From: a virus
Length of the DNA: 49,688 bases
IMG/VR virus record: IMGVR_UViG_3300036790_000126
Coordinates: 1-49,688 of that record
Reading direction: 5' to 3' (one strand)
Position 1 is the first letter of the stretch. The number at the start of each line of letters is the position of its first letter. The notes beneath the pieces are model-generated. The model saw nothing but the letters and a program-made list of their open reading frames with translations, did no database searches and was not told the origin of the DNA. Shown here in pieces: positions 1 through 8,927 of the stretch. The position numbers and the translations under genes are program-made.

Positions 1-127
1 TGCAAAGAAGAGCTGAAGTCGAAGAAGTGGCAAACCCGCCCCAAGACGGGACATTTCGGGTTATTGATGTCTGAGGACCCCAACAACACGCGCCCAAGGA
101 TGTATGTGCATCCTGTTGACGGGCACG
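1..127. repeat. Terminal overlap, identical to 49562-49688
   Basis: Bases 1-127 are identical to 49562-49688, and the gene starting at 49451 continues in frame into base 1. The sequence is therefore a closed circle of 49,561 unique bases, or a genome whose ends were joined. An exact length of 127 is a common assembler k-mer size, so the repeat is most likely an assembly overlap and not a biological terminal repeat. Confidence 0.93.
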
Positions 128-192
128 GGATTCGCATCGAAATGACCCACCATGTCCTGTTGAAGGCGGCGGCGGCGATGGGCGGCCGATGA
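1..192 (+). CDS. Head-tail/tail-completion protein, 3' part (5' part at 49451)
   Basis: These are the last 63 codons plus the stop of a 100-residue protein whose first 37 codons lie at 49451-49561 across the circle junction. It sits between the head-tail stopper (49080-49451) and the tail terminator (189-632), where siphoviruses encode an HK97 gp10-like connector or tail-completion protein. The charged N-terminus and small size fit that role, but I see no diagnostic motif. Its TGA overlaps the next ATG by 4 bases. Confidence 0.75.
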   Translation, partial: CKEELKSKKWQTRPKTGHFGLLMSEDPNNTRPRMYVHPVDGHGIRIEMTHHVLLKAAAAMGGR

Positions 193-632
193 TCTTCGGG
201 CCGACCGTTGACCCGGTACTCCTCACCCCCAACATTGAGACGCTGGCCATCAACTACCTGCAGGCTGCGCTAGCACCGACCCCGGTGACCACAAGGGTGC
301 CAACCCCATCCATTGAAGCGGACACCATCAACGGTCTTCTTCGGGTTGAGGATGGGGGCGGTTCGAAACCGAACCGCTTCCAATACGACAAGCAGTGCAT
401 TCTCCTCGGCTACAGCCCCGACGAGATTCAGGCGCAACGGATTACGGCGCGGGCGGTCGCATTGATGGGCGCCGGCCGAGGACAGACCGTCAGCGACGGA
501 ACATACGAGTGGTACATCGTCGGCGTCATGGGCGTTGTGGATACCCACCGCGCAACAGATCCCGATGTAATCCTCCCACGATTCAGGGCAACAGTGACCT
601 GGCGCGTGGCGGGCCAGCAGTGGAATCCATAA
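189..632 (+). CDS. Tail terminator protein
   Basis: This is a 147-residue protein directly upstream of the major tail subunit, with an ATGA overlap to the preceding connector gene. The N-terminus (about residues 7-35, an LAINYLQAAL helix followed by a Val-rich strand) and the C-terminal beta pattern ending VTWRVAGQ resemble siphoviral tail terminators (lambda gpU/HK97 gp10 neighbours). These form the ring that stops tail tube growth and joins tail to head. The assignment rests mainly on gene order. Confidence 0.75.
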   Translation: MIFGPTVDPVLLTPNIETLAINYLQAALAPTPVTTRVPTPSIEADTINGLLRVEDGGGSKPNRFQYDKQCILLGYSPDEIQAQRITARAVALMGAGRGQTVSDGTYEWYIVGVMGVVDTHRATDPDVILPRFRATVTWRVAGQQWNP

Positions 633-651
633 CAGAGAGAAGGAAACCCAA

Positions 652-1239
652 ATGACGGGTGGAAACAACGTCTTGCAGACGCTGGCAGCAGCCCCCAATA
701 TCACGGGCGGTATTTGGCGGGGAGTTTTGGGTAGCACGCTGCCCACCGACACCACCACCGCCATCACCACCCCCTACACATCGTTGGGGTATGTGGGGGA
801 TCAGGGTGTGACGCGGCAGGAGAACCGGCCCAACACGAAGAAGTTCGCGTGGGGCGGCGCCCTGGTGGCGTCTTTGCAGCAGAGTTATTCGGTGACGTTC
901 AAATTCCAGCTGCTGCAACCCCTTGATGCTGATGTGTTGAAAGCAGTCCATAGTGATGGGAATGTGAACGTCACCGCGGCCACCACCACTGTCGGCACGA
1001 TCACCACCACAAACCTCAACCCCACCCTGAATGTCAACGCGGTGTGGGTGTTTGAAGGTTTCTACCAGTTGGCCACCGTCCGGCAAGCATTGCCGATCGC
1101 GCGTGTCACCGAAGTGGGTGCCTACAAGTGGACCCACCTTGATCTGGCGGTGTATGACGTGACGATGGAAGCGTTCCCGGACACGTCGGGGAACTTCGTG
1201 TATGAGATCACCGACGACGGTGTTGTGGCGGCGTCGTGA
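652..1239 (+). CDS. Major tail tube protein
   Basis: This 195-residue protein forms the stacked hexamer rings of the non-contractile tail tube. It is preceded by an AGAGAGAAGGAA ribosome site. It lies immediately before the two tail assembly chaperone frames and the tape measure gene, the invariant place for the tail subunit in actinobacterial siphoviruses. The Thr/Val-rich beta pattern and a DEMEAF-like C-terminal strand (TMEAFPD) fit the family. The end overlaps the next GTG start. Confidence 0.88.
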   Translation: MTGGNNVLQTLAAAPNITGGIWRGVLGSTLPTDTTTAITTPYTSLGYVGDQGVTRQENRPNTKKFAWGGALVASLQQSYSVTFKFQLLQPLDADVLKAVHSDGNVNVTAATTTVGTITTTNLNPTLNVNAVWVFEGFYQLATVRQALPIARVTEVGAYKWTHLDLAVYDVTMEAFPDTSGNFVYEITDDGVVAAS

Positions 1240-1562
1240 CAGCTGTGGAGGAGAGGCAGTCCCTGTACGGGGATAAACCCATCTTCACCTACCGCCCCGA
1301 GGACGGCTCCGACCCCATCGTGTTCCCGAAATCGTCTGTGTTGTGGGAAGACGTGGACGGCGTTAAACCGATCAAATTCCTTTGGAAGGTACGCAAACTC
1401 AGCGAGGTCTACCAAACGTTTGAGTTCATGGACCGCGCGAAGGTGCCCGACCATATTCAGGAACGCGTCCTGGACCTACCCGATGATGAGCGGGGAGAGT
1501 TCTTCGACCGGTGGTTCAAAAATCTCGGTGAGCCGCCGGAGGCGGGACTACCCCCGGAATAA
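1236..1562 (+). CDS. Tail assembly chaperone, short form (G-like)
   Basis: This 108-residue acidic protein begins at a GTG that overlaps the end of the tail subunit gene. In siphoviruses two overlapping frames between the tail tube and tape measure genes make G and GT proteins, which bind and fold the tape measure during tail assembly. The protein ends at TAA 1560-1562, a few codons past a run of five C where a -1 shift would join it to the downstream frame. Confidence 0.85.
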   Translation: MTAVEERQSLYGDKPIFTYRPEDGSDPIVFPKSSVLWEDVDGVKPIKFLWKVRKLSEVYQTFEFMDRAKVPDHIQERVLDLPDDERGEFFDRWFKNLGEPPEAGLPPE

Positions 1563-1879
1563 CGCTGCTGGTGCGTGCTATCGGTTTTCATTGGCACGCA
1601 GTCCAGCGTGACCTGCTGGTGTTGGGGTTGCATGCGGCCGACATGTTCACCCCGAAACTCACCGCACCAGAAGTCCTGTCCCTGATTGTCGCGGCACCAC
1701 CAGGCTCATCCGTGTGCCATGTTTTGGATAACGGAACCATGTTGGCGTCGTTGCAAACCAACCAGCCCGAGTGGCGAACGCAGCGCAAACCTGTTGTGCC
1801 GGAAGCGAAAAGCGAGTTCAAGTCGATCGCGGACTATGAGGCGCATCGCGCGAAAATCTACCGAAGAAGGGGAGCGTAG
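1236..1879 (+). CDS. Tail assembly chaperone, frameshifted long form (GT-like)
   Basis: The downstream frame (to 1879) is open from just after TGA 1529-1531 and lies in the -1 frame relative to the G frame. The switch must therefore occur between 1532 and 1562. The only obvious slip site is CTA CCC CCG GAA at 1548-1559, giving about 213 residues with C-terminal sequence beginning ITLLVRAIGF. An independent GTG start at 1571 is possible but would make a non-fused T protein, which is unusual for this position. The -1 direction and place match the family; the exact slip site is inferred. Confidence 0.75.
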
Positions 1880-1882
1880 CTG

Positions 1883-4078
1883 ATGGCTCCCAATCACGTT
1901 GATCTTTCGGTTGTGTATGTGCCGCTCATGCCCGAAACCTCAAAGTTCGGGCCCGCGGCCAGCGAAGCGATGGAGAAGGCGGCCCAGGAAGGGACTGAGG
2001 CATTCAGTAAGGGCTCGTCGGGTCTTGGTGACAAGATCCACGACTCATTCACCAAAGCCACCGGCAAAGTCAAAGACGTATTCCACAAGGCCGGCAACGA
2101 TGCCTCCGAGTCGATGGCCGACGGCGTCAAAGAAAACTCCACCAAAGTTGAAGCCGCTGTTGAAGAAGCTGGCGATAAGGCTAAAGGCAAGTTCCGGGAG
2201 TCGGCCAAAGGTTGGGGCAAGGTACTTGTCGACGCGGTCGGACCCGACACCAAAAAGCTCCTCGGCGACCGGCTTGAGGAGACGGTCGGCGGCGCGCTTG
2301 AAGGCGTTTTGGGTGACAACGCCAAGTGGGCTGGGCAATTCTCCCACGCTGTTGCGGACTGGGGTTTCGACGAACTCAAAAACAAGCTAGGCGACACCAA
2401 AGAAGCGGCTGACAAAACCAGGAAAGCATTCGCTGACTTTGGCAAAGGCGATGTTTCGGGTGGCGTGTCCACGCTTATCGAGGGTTTCGAGAAACTAGGC
2501 GGGGACGTAAAAGACCTGCCTGAACCCCTTCGGGGAATCCTCGGCGACATCTCCGATATGCAGAGTGCCGCTGAGGATTTCGCAGGTGTCTTCAAAGACC
2601 TCCCCGGGGTTATTGGCCGGATCGGGACAGCGATCGAAGGTCTTTCCGGCCCGCTCGGTATCGCTGCGGCAGGTGCCTTGGCCATCTGGAACGGGCTGCC
2701 CGGTATCGGGGGCGGCCTCAGCGACATTCTCGCAGCGCCTGATCCGACGAAGGGATTTAACAGCCCGATTCAGGGGCCCCCCGGAATCCCCACCACCGGG
2801 CCTGTGACACTGCCGCCATCCTTGGGTGGAAACACTGCTGGCGTGGCTCCGCCAGGGTATACAGCGACTCAGGGCTCGCTGGACCCCTTCGCTGGGTTGT
2901 TGCCGCCAGGTATGGCGCCCCCGCCCGGTGCTGCTTCGCTGCCTGTTCTTGCGCCACCGGACATGCCGGACGGCACCCCCGCGCCGCCTGTCTTCAGCAT
3001 TCCCCCCTCGATGCGCGCCGCAGCCCCGCCTCACCCCACAGCCCCCAGCAGCTTGACCTCCGGCGGCAGCACCGTGCCACTAGTTCAAAATCCTGACGGC
3101 ACATGGACATCACCCAACCCCTCGTGGGCGCATCTCATACAGCGTGAATCGGGCGGAAGACCCTCTGTCTTCAACAACTACGACAGCAACGCCCAAGCCG
3201 GGGACCCGTCTCAGGGGTTATTTCAGTTCACCCGAGCAACGTGGGCGCGCTCCGGCGGCCTCAAATATGGGGCGGACCCAAGTAAGGCGACCCCCCAGCA
3301 GCAAGCGGAGATTGCGGCCAACCTCATTAGGGCAAACCCCAGCGGTTCAGATTGGGGCGCTGGCCTTTCGGGACGCGAAAGCGCAAGCGGTTTATTGAGT
3401 GGACTCGGTGCAGGCGGGGCGACCTCTACTGGCTGGTGGTCCAGCCGCGACGGGACAATGCCCACCGACACCACCACTTCGGCGAGTGGAGTCGGCGGTA
3501 GGGGCGGGGCCGGAGGTTTGGGTTCTTCCGGCGGGTTGGGTATTCCTACTGGCGCGCAGCATGACCCCCTCTACATTATGCCCGCCGACAGCACCGGAGG
3601 TGCTGGGGGAAGCAGTAGTACGCAGGATCAGGCCCAGCAACTGGGCTCCGGCCTGGTGAATGGTGTCCTGCAGGAGTTCGGGCTCGACGGGTCGGTGTTC
3701 AAATCGTTCGGCGGTTCGAGTAATCCTCTGCATTTCGGTATCACGAAACTCGCTACGGGACTGATCAACACCTTCGCCGGCGGTGGGGGACAGGGCGGTT
3801 CGCTCGGCGGGGGTGGGTCGATCCTGCCGGGTTTGGGTTCGCTGATACCGCACCCGCACGCCAACTCTGTGCCGATCGGACCTGGTGGGGCGCAGAACGT
3901 TCCCAGCGGCGACACCCATGTCTACGGCAACTCCGGTCCGACGCTCAACGTGACACAAAACGGTAGCGGTCAGAGCCCGACACAGGAACTCCAAGAGACG
4001 GCTAACGGCGCCGGAAACCGCACGCAAGGGATGACGGCACCCAACTACGGGAATCTGCCGGCGACGGGCTCGGGATGA
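1883..4078 (+). CDS. Tape measure protein with lysozyme-like domain
   Basis: This 731-residue protein sets tail length and is ejected with the DNA. The first 230 residues are Ala/Lys/Glu-rich with coiled-coil character. A Gly/Pro/Ala-rich linker follows, then from about residue 415 a soluble transglycosylase or Rpf-like segment with LIQRESGG and SQGLFQFT motifs (catalytic Glu near residue 422). The rest is Gly/Ser-rich. Such muralytic motifs in mycobacteriophage tape measures aid entry through peptidoglycan. At about 1.5 angstrom per residue the tail would be near 110 nm. It overlaps the next gene by 4 bases. Confidence 0.9.
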   Translation: MAPNHVDLSVVYVPLMPETSKFGPAASEAMEKAAQEGTEAFSKGSSGLGDKIHDSFTKATGKVKDVFHKAGNDASESMADGVKENSTKVEAAVEEAGDKAKGKFRESAKGWGKVLVDAVGPDTKKLLGDRLEETVGGALEGVLGDNAKWAGQFSHAVADWGFDELKNKLGDTKEAADKTRKAFADFGKGDVSGGVSTLIEGFEKLGGDVKDLPEPLRGILGDISDMQSAAEDFAGVFKDLPGVIGRIGTAIEGLSGPLGIAAAGALAIWNGLPGIGGGLSDILAAPDPTKGFNSPIQGPPGIPTTGPVTLPPSLGGNTAGVAPPGYTATQGSLDPFAGLLPPGMAPPPGAASLPVLAPPDMPDGTPAPPVFSIPPSMRAAAPPHPTAPSSLTSGGSTVPLVQNPDGTWTSPNPSWAHLIQRESGGRPSVFNNYDSNAQAGDPSQGLFQFTRATWARSGGLKYGADPSKATPQQQAEIAANLIRANPSGSDWGAGLSGRESASGLLSGLGAGGATSTGWWSSRDGTMPTDTTTSASGVGGRGGAGGLGSSGGLGIPTGAQHDPLYIMPADSTGGAGGSSSTQDQAQQLGSGLVNGVLQEFGLDGSVFKSFGGSSNPLHFGITKLATGLINTFAGGGGQGGSLGGGGSILPGLGSLIPHPHANSVPIGPGGAQNVPSGDTHVYGNSGPTLNVTQNGSGQSPTQELQETANGAGNRTQGMTAPNYGNLPATGSG

Positions 4079-5115
4079 CCGCCCCCATCAACCCAATCCC
4101 CATCGGACAGACCGCCTCCTACACAAAAGGGCAGCAATACGCTGCCCTCACCCAACTGGAGCAGTTCCCCGAATACCTAGCCGGTTTGCAAACCCAGGTC
4201 ATCTACATCGACCCAAACAGCAACGTCTTTCACCTCAACGGGCCGCTAGCGGGGTGGGAGGGTGTGCAACTCGGCCCCGTTATTCAGGGCGAACAACACC
4301 TTCCGTTCGAGCAGGTGCTGATTGAGGGCGCCTTCCAGTTGGGGTCAACGATTCAGCGCACCAACATCAACAAACGGTTGATCAACTTCCGCATCCAAAT
4401 CGCAGGCAAAAACAACTACCTGTACCGGATGGCTGAGGAGCGTTGGTGGGCCGGCCAAATCGAAGACCAGCCAGGCTGGCTGGGTGTGTTCACCCGCCTG
4501 TCGGGGTGGCGGTGGGTCCAGGTCTGGCCCTATAAGACGGTGGACACCGCACAGCAGATGGACGCCGTCGGCTACGGCAACAACTTCGCCGAATGGGACA
4601 TCAACTGGATCGCCCCCTACCCGTATTACTCGAAACCGACGGTGTTCGGGCAGTGGAAAGCTCTCACCTCCGGCCCTGCGGATAAGACCGGATACTATTC
4701 GGGGAACATTGTTTTGGCGAACCGCGGAGACGTTGAAACCAACGTCTACTACTTGATCGCCGGGGCCGGGTACTGCCAGCTGCAGGACAACAACTCCTCG
4801 AGCATGGTGACGTTGCCGCAGATTTTTCCTAGTGATGGTGTGGTGTTGTGCAACACCGATCCCGCGCAACGAACTTTGGTGGCGGAAAACGATCCCCAGG
4901 ACAACATCTTCTACGACATCGCCCGATCCTCAGGGATATTGAACTTTTTCCTGTCCGGTATTGATGAGTCGGATGAGCCGATCTGGCAGCGCGGCTACAC
5001 CCGGTTCGTCAACACCGTCCCACCAATGACGGCGACGCATTTCACGGTGGCGCACAGCAACCCGAACGCGACGATCACCGCGTTTCTTCCGCAACGCTAC
5101 AGACGTGCCCGCTAG
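4075..5115 (+). CDS. Distal tail (Dit-like) minor tail protein
   Basis: This 346-residue protein is the first gene after the tape measure, the usual place of the distal tail protein that joins tube to tip complex. It starts at the ATG overlapping the tape measure stop. It is rich in Trp and Tyr (RWWAGQIEDQPGWLGV, GWRWVQVWPY), as seen in the siphovirus distal tail/minor tail family of mycobacteriophages, and ends in a basic RRAR tail. The assignment is from position and composition. Confidence 0.8.
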   Translation: MTAPINPIPIGQTASYTKGQQYAALTQLEQFPEYLAGLQTQVIYIDPNSNVFHLNGPLAGWEGVQLGPVIQGEQHLPFEQVLIEGAFQLGSTIQRTNINKRLINFRIQIAGKNNYLYRMAEERWWAGQIEDQPGWLGVFTRLSGWRWVQVWPYKTVDTAQQMDAVGYGNNFAEWDINWIAPYPYYSKPTVFGQWKALTSGPADKTGYYSGNIVLANRGDVETNVYYLIAGAGYCQLQDNNSSSMVTLPQIFPSDGVVLCNTDPAQRTLVAENDPQDNIFYDIARSSGILNFFLSGIDESDEPIWQRGYTRFVNTVPPMTATHFTVAHSNPNATITAFLPQRYRRAR

Positions 5116-5117
5116 AC

Positions 5118-7109
5118 ATGACGAGCTTTGATCTGTTCGGGATACCCGAAAACCCCACCCTCGCATCCTTGTTGCCGCCGGTGGGGATCAACTTCGCGAA
5201 ACTGTTAGACGGTGTCTTCGCCCCCAACGGAACCGATGGTTGCCCGGACCCGGTCACTGATCCGCTGTCGTGCTTCACCTACATGGTGAACAAAGCCAAC
5301 CTGATCACGAAATCTGCGCAGCAGCGGCCGATGATGCGGCTGGCCGACCAAAACCTGAACGTGATCGCCGAAATTGTTGGCGAACTGTCCTGCGACACCG
5401 AAGAACTCATGTCGGACACCGGGCAGGCCCGGGTCATCATCACCTACGACAACTATTTGGTCGACTGGATGGTCAACCAAATCCAAGTGTTTACTGATGT
5501 GCATCTGATCATCGACCCCACCCCGACACAGAGATCCTGGCGTACCCGGTGGGGCGGCAAGGTCCATCAGATCAACGTCAAACGCAACGAAGACGGCACA
5601 AGCACCGTTGAGCTGCTTGCTCTTTCGATGCGGGAGCATGCCAAAAAATTGTTGATAGCTGCCGCGCCAGCATTTGCCCCGGAAATACAGATACCTCGCA
5701 TCTGGGTGCTACCGGGCCCGATCCGCACCATCCTGTTCGCCACATTCATGATCAACCTGGCCAGGTTGTTCGTGCCGGGATGGTCCACAATCACCAACGC
5801 GTTCAACCCGTTGTCGTGGATCAACCCTGCTGTGGTGGATCAAAACATTGTCGCCGACTTCAACCCGCTGTCGTGGCCCATCCAAGTAGCGTTCGTTAAC
5901 CCTTTGCTGGATCAGTCCCGGTGGACGGCGATCGGCGCGACGTGGACGGACTGGCATTCCTCCACCACGGACATGCTCAAAGACTGCGGCGTCATCCTGC
6001 GCGGCTACACCTACCTCGCCGACGAAGACACCGACTCCCCGCACACCGAACTCGCCGACCTCATCACCGGGGTTGAAGAAGGCGCCATCGACATCCTCGA
6101 CGCCCTCAACCTCAGCTCCGCAGACCAACTGGTTGAAGCCATCGGCGACGCAGCAGTAGAAACCCTGGCTACACCGACACGGAACTGTGTGATCTTCAGC
6201 CTCGAAGACATGTCCGGGCAGGCAGGACCCACGGGGACCGCCCTTGACGGATTGTTGAATCTGATCGGCGTCACGTTCGACGATTTATTCACGTCGATCC
6301 TGATCAACGCCGACACCGGTCAAACCCTTGACGGCGAACCAGTTATCGACGTCATCAACCCCACCGCCCCTATCGCCGAAACCCTGCTGGGGGTGGCGCC
6401 CCAAGCCCCGAACGTGATTTGGCGGGAATCCACCTTCGACCGCGTCCTATCCAAACAACACTCGCTGTATAAAGCGCCGCCGTTGACGATGATGACCGGC
6501 GGCCGCTCCCCCACCCTGGTCAACGAAGCCCAAACATTCGGAATCCAGTACGGACTATCCCAGCTTCAGTTCGTGATCACCGCGGATGAGACCGGCCTGT
6601 TCGGCGGCGCCGGTGAAGGCGGACCCCCGATCGGGGCCGGGCTGTCCTCCCTCTACCAAGGCCAGCTGGACAATGTTCTCCTAGCCTGGGAGCGGATAAC
6701 CGACCCCACCCGCGCCGCCTGGACCGGCGACCTCGCCTACCAAGAACACTTTGAGCGCGGCACCCAAACCGCCTACACCCTCGCCGGGATCATCACCCTC
6801 CGCCAAGCGGACTTCAACACCCGCGCCTACTACGGCTTTCAAGCGCAAGTCATTTCAGGTTTCCCCTGGGTGTTGGATGTTGATGTCCGCCTGGGGGAGC
6901 GGGCTGGCTGGGAGTATGACGGCGTCATCTACGTCGACCAACTCACTGCCATCAAACGCACCTGGGACCGCCAAAACCCCGTCCTGTGCACACTTTCGGT
7001 CGGAGACGATAGGGATAAACAAGACCCTGTCGCACGAACCATGCGATCACTGAACGCCTTCTACGGAATGTTCGCCGGTTTACTTGGGGAAGGTACCCTT
7101 TTCGGGTAG
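5118..7109 (+). CDS. Minor tail protein, Tal/Gp37-like tail hub
   Basis: This 663-residue protein starts 3 bases after the distal tail gene. In mycobacteriophages the second gene after the tape measure encodes a large tail-tip hub resembling the siphovirus ReqiPepy6 Gp37-like family. The C-terminal half, with Trp/Tyr-rich strands and DVDVRLGERAGWEYDGVIYV, fits a tail hub fold. It probably anchors the receptor-binding proteins encoded downstream. No enzymatic motif was seen. Confidence 0.8.
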   Translation: MTSFDLFGIPENPTLASLLPPVGINFAKLLDGVFAPNGTDGCPDPVTDPLSCFTYMVNKANLITKSAQQRPMMRLADQNLNVIAEIVGELSCDTEELMSDTGQARVIITYDNYLVDWMVNQIQVFTDVHLIIDPTPTQRSWRTRWGGKVHQINVKRNEDGTSTVELLALSMREHAKKLLIAAAPAFAPEIQIPRIWVLPGPIRTILFATFMINLARLFVPGWSTITNAFNPLSWINPAVVDQNIVADFNPLSWPIQVAFVNPLLDQSRWTAIGATWTDWHSSTTDMLKDCGVILRGYTYLADEDTDSPHTELADLITGVEEGAIDILDALNLSSADQLVEAIGDAAVETLATPTRNCVIFSLEDMSGQAGPTGTALDGLLNLIGVTFDDLFTSILINADTGQTLDGEPVIDVINPTAPIAETLLGVAPQAPNVIWRESTFDRVLSKQHSLYKAPPLTMMTGGRSPTLVNEAQTFGIQYGLSQLQFVITADETGLFGGAGEGGPPIGAGLSSLYQGQLDNVLLAWERITDPTRAAWTGDLAYQEHFERGTQTAYTLAGIITLRQADFNTRAYYGFQAQVISGFPWVLDVDVRLGERAGWEYDGVIYVDQLTAIKRTWDRQNPVLCTLSVGDDRDKQDPVARTMRSLNAFYGMFAGLLGEGTLFG

Positions 7110-7112
7110 ATT

Positions 7113-7376
7113 ATGACGAAACCTGTTAAGCGCGTTGATGTTTCGAAACTGACCCCTGAACAGCAAGCGGCCCTGGGCCAGTTCATTCGGGACTGCAAGG
7201 CTGCGCAGCCGCATGTGCAGGAGATGCAGGACGCGGCGAAAGCGCTGTATGTGCAGTGGCTTCGGTCCCCGCAGTGGAGTTCGGTTGAAGGCCCGCGTGA
7301 CGGCGAAGTGAAACAGTCTGTCTGGCATGTGAAGCCGGAAATCAACTATGTAGACCATATTGAAGGAGTTCCGTGA
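7113..7376 (+). CDS. Small tail-region protein of unknown function
   Basis: This 87-residue, mostly helical, charged protein begins VxKLTPEQQAALGQFIRDC. A gene of this size between the tail hub and the collagen-like minor tail protein is common in mycobacteriophages and is usually annotated as a minor tail or hypothetical protein. It overlaps the next GTG by 4 bases, so it is translationally coupled to tail genes. Confidence 0.75.
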   Translation: MTKPVKRVDVSKLTPEQQAALGQFIRDCKAAQPHVQEMQDAAKALYVQWLRSPQWSSVEGPRDGEVKQSVWHVKPEINYVDHIEGVP

Positions 7377-8560
7377 CTTCGTCTGTCGTGCAAATGTTGA
7401 GTGTCGGTGACACCGTCCCTTTGGGTTCCATTCTGGCGAATGTGCATCTTCTGGGTGTGGCGACCGATCCGACGACCCCGAACATGTTCGCGGCGACGTT
7501 GGAGATGTTCGGTGATCAGGGTGTTTTGACGGTTCCGGTGTTGCAGGGTCCGCAGGGCCCGCAGGGTAGTCCGCAGTTCGCGTTGATGTTTCAGAATGAC
7601 AGCCTGGCCGCCCCAAGCGATTTGCCGGACAATCTGACTGACACGTCTGCGGATATCGGGAAGTATTGGATTTTCGCTAACACTGACAGCAACGGAAACG
7701 TCGTCTCCACCTCGGCTTACATTTGGTACGGCACCGAATACCGGGAACTTCCCATGGGTTCTCAGGGTCCGCCGGGGCCGTATCCGGTGATCACCCCTGT
7801 TGTGGATTTGATCGACTCCGATCTGAACTCGTTTGTGACGGTGTCTGGTCCGACGTCGAATCCGCAGTGGCAGCTGAACCTTGCCGTGCCTACGGGGCCG
7901 CAGGGGCCGGCGTCGGCGTTGGCGCAATGCCCGGACGTGAACCTATCCACCCCCCCGACGGTCGGGCAAGTACTGGGATTTAATGGGGCCTATACGTCGG
8001 GTGGGGCGCCGATCTTTCAGCCCATGGACATCGGGGACATCATGCCCCGCCCGTACACGATCCCGGAGTCCGCGTTCCAATCCTATTCGGGGATTACGGG
8101 CGGTTCGCAGACGATTTGCACGTGGCAGGCCCCCACGCAGCAGTGGGCGTGGCAGCCGTGGATCACCGGCCAGATCGATATCACCGGCATCGACTTGTCG
8201 TTCACACCGTTGTTGAGTGTTGAGGTGCGCATCGGGGACCCCGGCAGCGGCCCGATAGTGGCGTACGGCAATGCGAACACCTCCGGGTCGATCACGATCG
8301 TTCCCCACACGTCGTCGAAGGGTGCCCCGTCGACGGCGATGTCCCCCACGAACGGTTACGCGCAGACCGCGGCCGGGGCGAACACCACCGTGTACGTGAA
8401 CTTGTTGAACACGGGGTTGGCGACGGCCTACAGCTTCGCACCGGCCAACGCACAGCTGGGGATGCTCGCACTCCCGGTGGGTACTGAGAGGGCTTTGCCG
8501 ACAGCGTATTTCGGGACGTTCGGCGGTCGGGTCACTTTGTCCGCGACATGGAGCTTCTAG
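7373..8560 (+). CDS. Minor tail protein with collagen-like stretches
   Basis: This 395-residue protein starts at a GTG overlapping the previous stop. Short collagen-like Gly-X-Y runs occur at about residues 58-66 (QGPQGPQGS), near residue 126 (GSQGPPGP) and near 173 (GPQGPASA). They separate beta-rich globular parts, as in trimeric phage tail fibres. The C-terminal 200 residues look like a jelly-roll or carbohydrate-binding head. It probably forms part of the tail tip and contacts the mycobacterial surface. Confidence 0.8.
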   Translation: MTSSVVQMLSVGDTVPLGSILANVHLLGVATDPTTPNMFAATLEMFGDQGVLTVPVLQGPQGPQGSPQFALMFQNDSLAAPSDLPDNLTDTSADIGKYWIFANTDSNGNVVSTSAYIWYGTEYRELPMGSQGPPGPYPVITPVVDLIDSDLNSFVTVSGPTSNPQWQLNLAVPTGPQGPASALAQCPDVNLSTPPTVGQVLGFNGAYTSGGAPIFQPMDIGDIMPRPYTIPESAFQSYSGITGGSQTICTWQAPTQQWAWQPWITGQIDITGIDLSFTPLLSVEVRIGDPGSGPIVAYGNANTSGSITIVPHTSSKGAPSTAMSPTNGYAQTAAGANTTVYVNLLNTGLATAYSFAPANAQLGMLALPVGTERALPTAYFGTFGGRVTLSATWSF

Positions 8561-8573
8561 AAGGGTATTGGGT

Positions 8574-8921
8574 GTGAATCAGTTAACGACCGCGCAAAAC
8601 ATTTGCAACGACTTCACCGCGTTGGGTGACTACATCGGGTTGTGCACAGGGCCTCCCGGAAGCACCTCAACGGTGTTGAATGAGGCCACGGGTGGAAGTC
8701 CGGCGTATGCGCGGCAAGCCACCACCTGGACAGCCAACTCCAACGGGTCGGCGACGGGGTCGCAGGTGACGATCAATCTGCCCGCCGGCACCTACCCGTA
8801 TCTGATTGTGTGCTCGGCGTCCAGCGGTAACAACATGGTGGACTGGTGTGTTCTGTCGACGCCGATCACGAACTCCGCGCAGGGTCCGGTGACGATCACC
8901 CCATCTGCCAGCGTCGTATAG
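8574..8921 (+). CDS. Small minor tail protein
   Basis: About 115 residues from a GTG at 8574, with an AGAAGGG ribosome site. A TTG at 8568 is an alternative start. The pattern (N-terminal TAQNICNDFTALGDYIGLCT, a Thr/Ser-rich centre, C-terminal VTITPSASVV) resembles the protein at 14698-15102. Both look like the small structural subunits often encoded beside tail fibres in mycobacteriophages. Function is inferred from position. Confidence 0.7.
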   Translation: MNQLTTAQNICNDFTALGDYIGLCTGPPGSTSTVLNEATGGSPAYARQATTWTANSNGSATGSQVTINLPAGTYPYLIVCSASSGNNMVDWCVLSTPITNSAQGPVTITPSASVV

Positions 8922-8927
8922 CTTTTC

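Noticed and set aside
1-127. Direct terminal repeat as a packaging feature
   Set aside because: It splits a coding gene far from the packaging genes, and 127 is a typical assembly k-mer length.
1515-1523. C AAA AAT as tail-chaperone slip site
   Set aside because: The -1 frame is closed by TGA at 1529-1531 downstream of it, so a shift here could not make the long protein.
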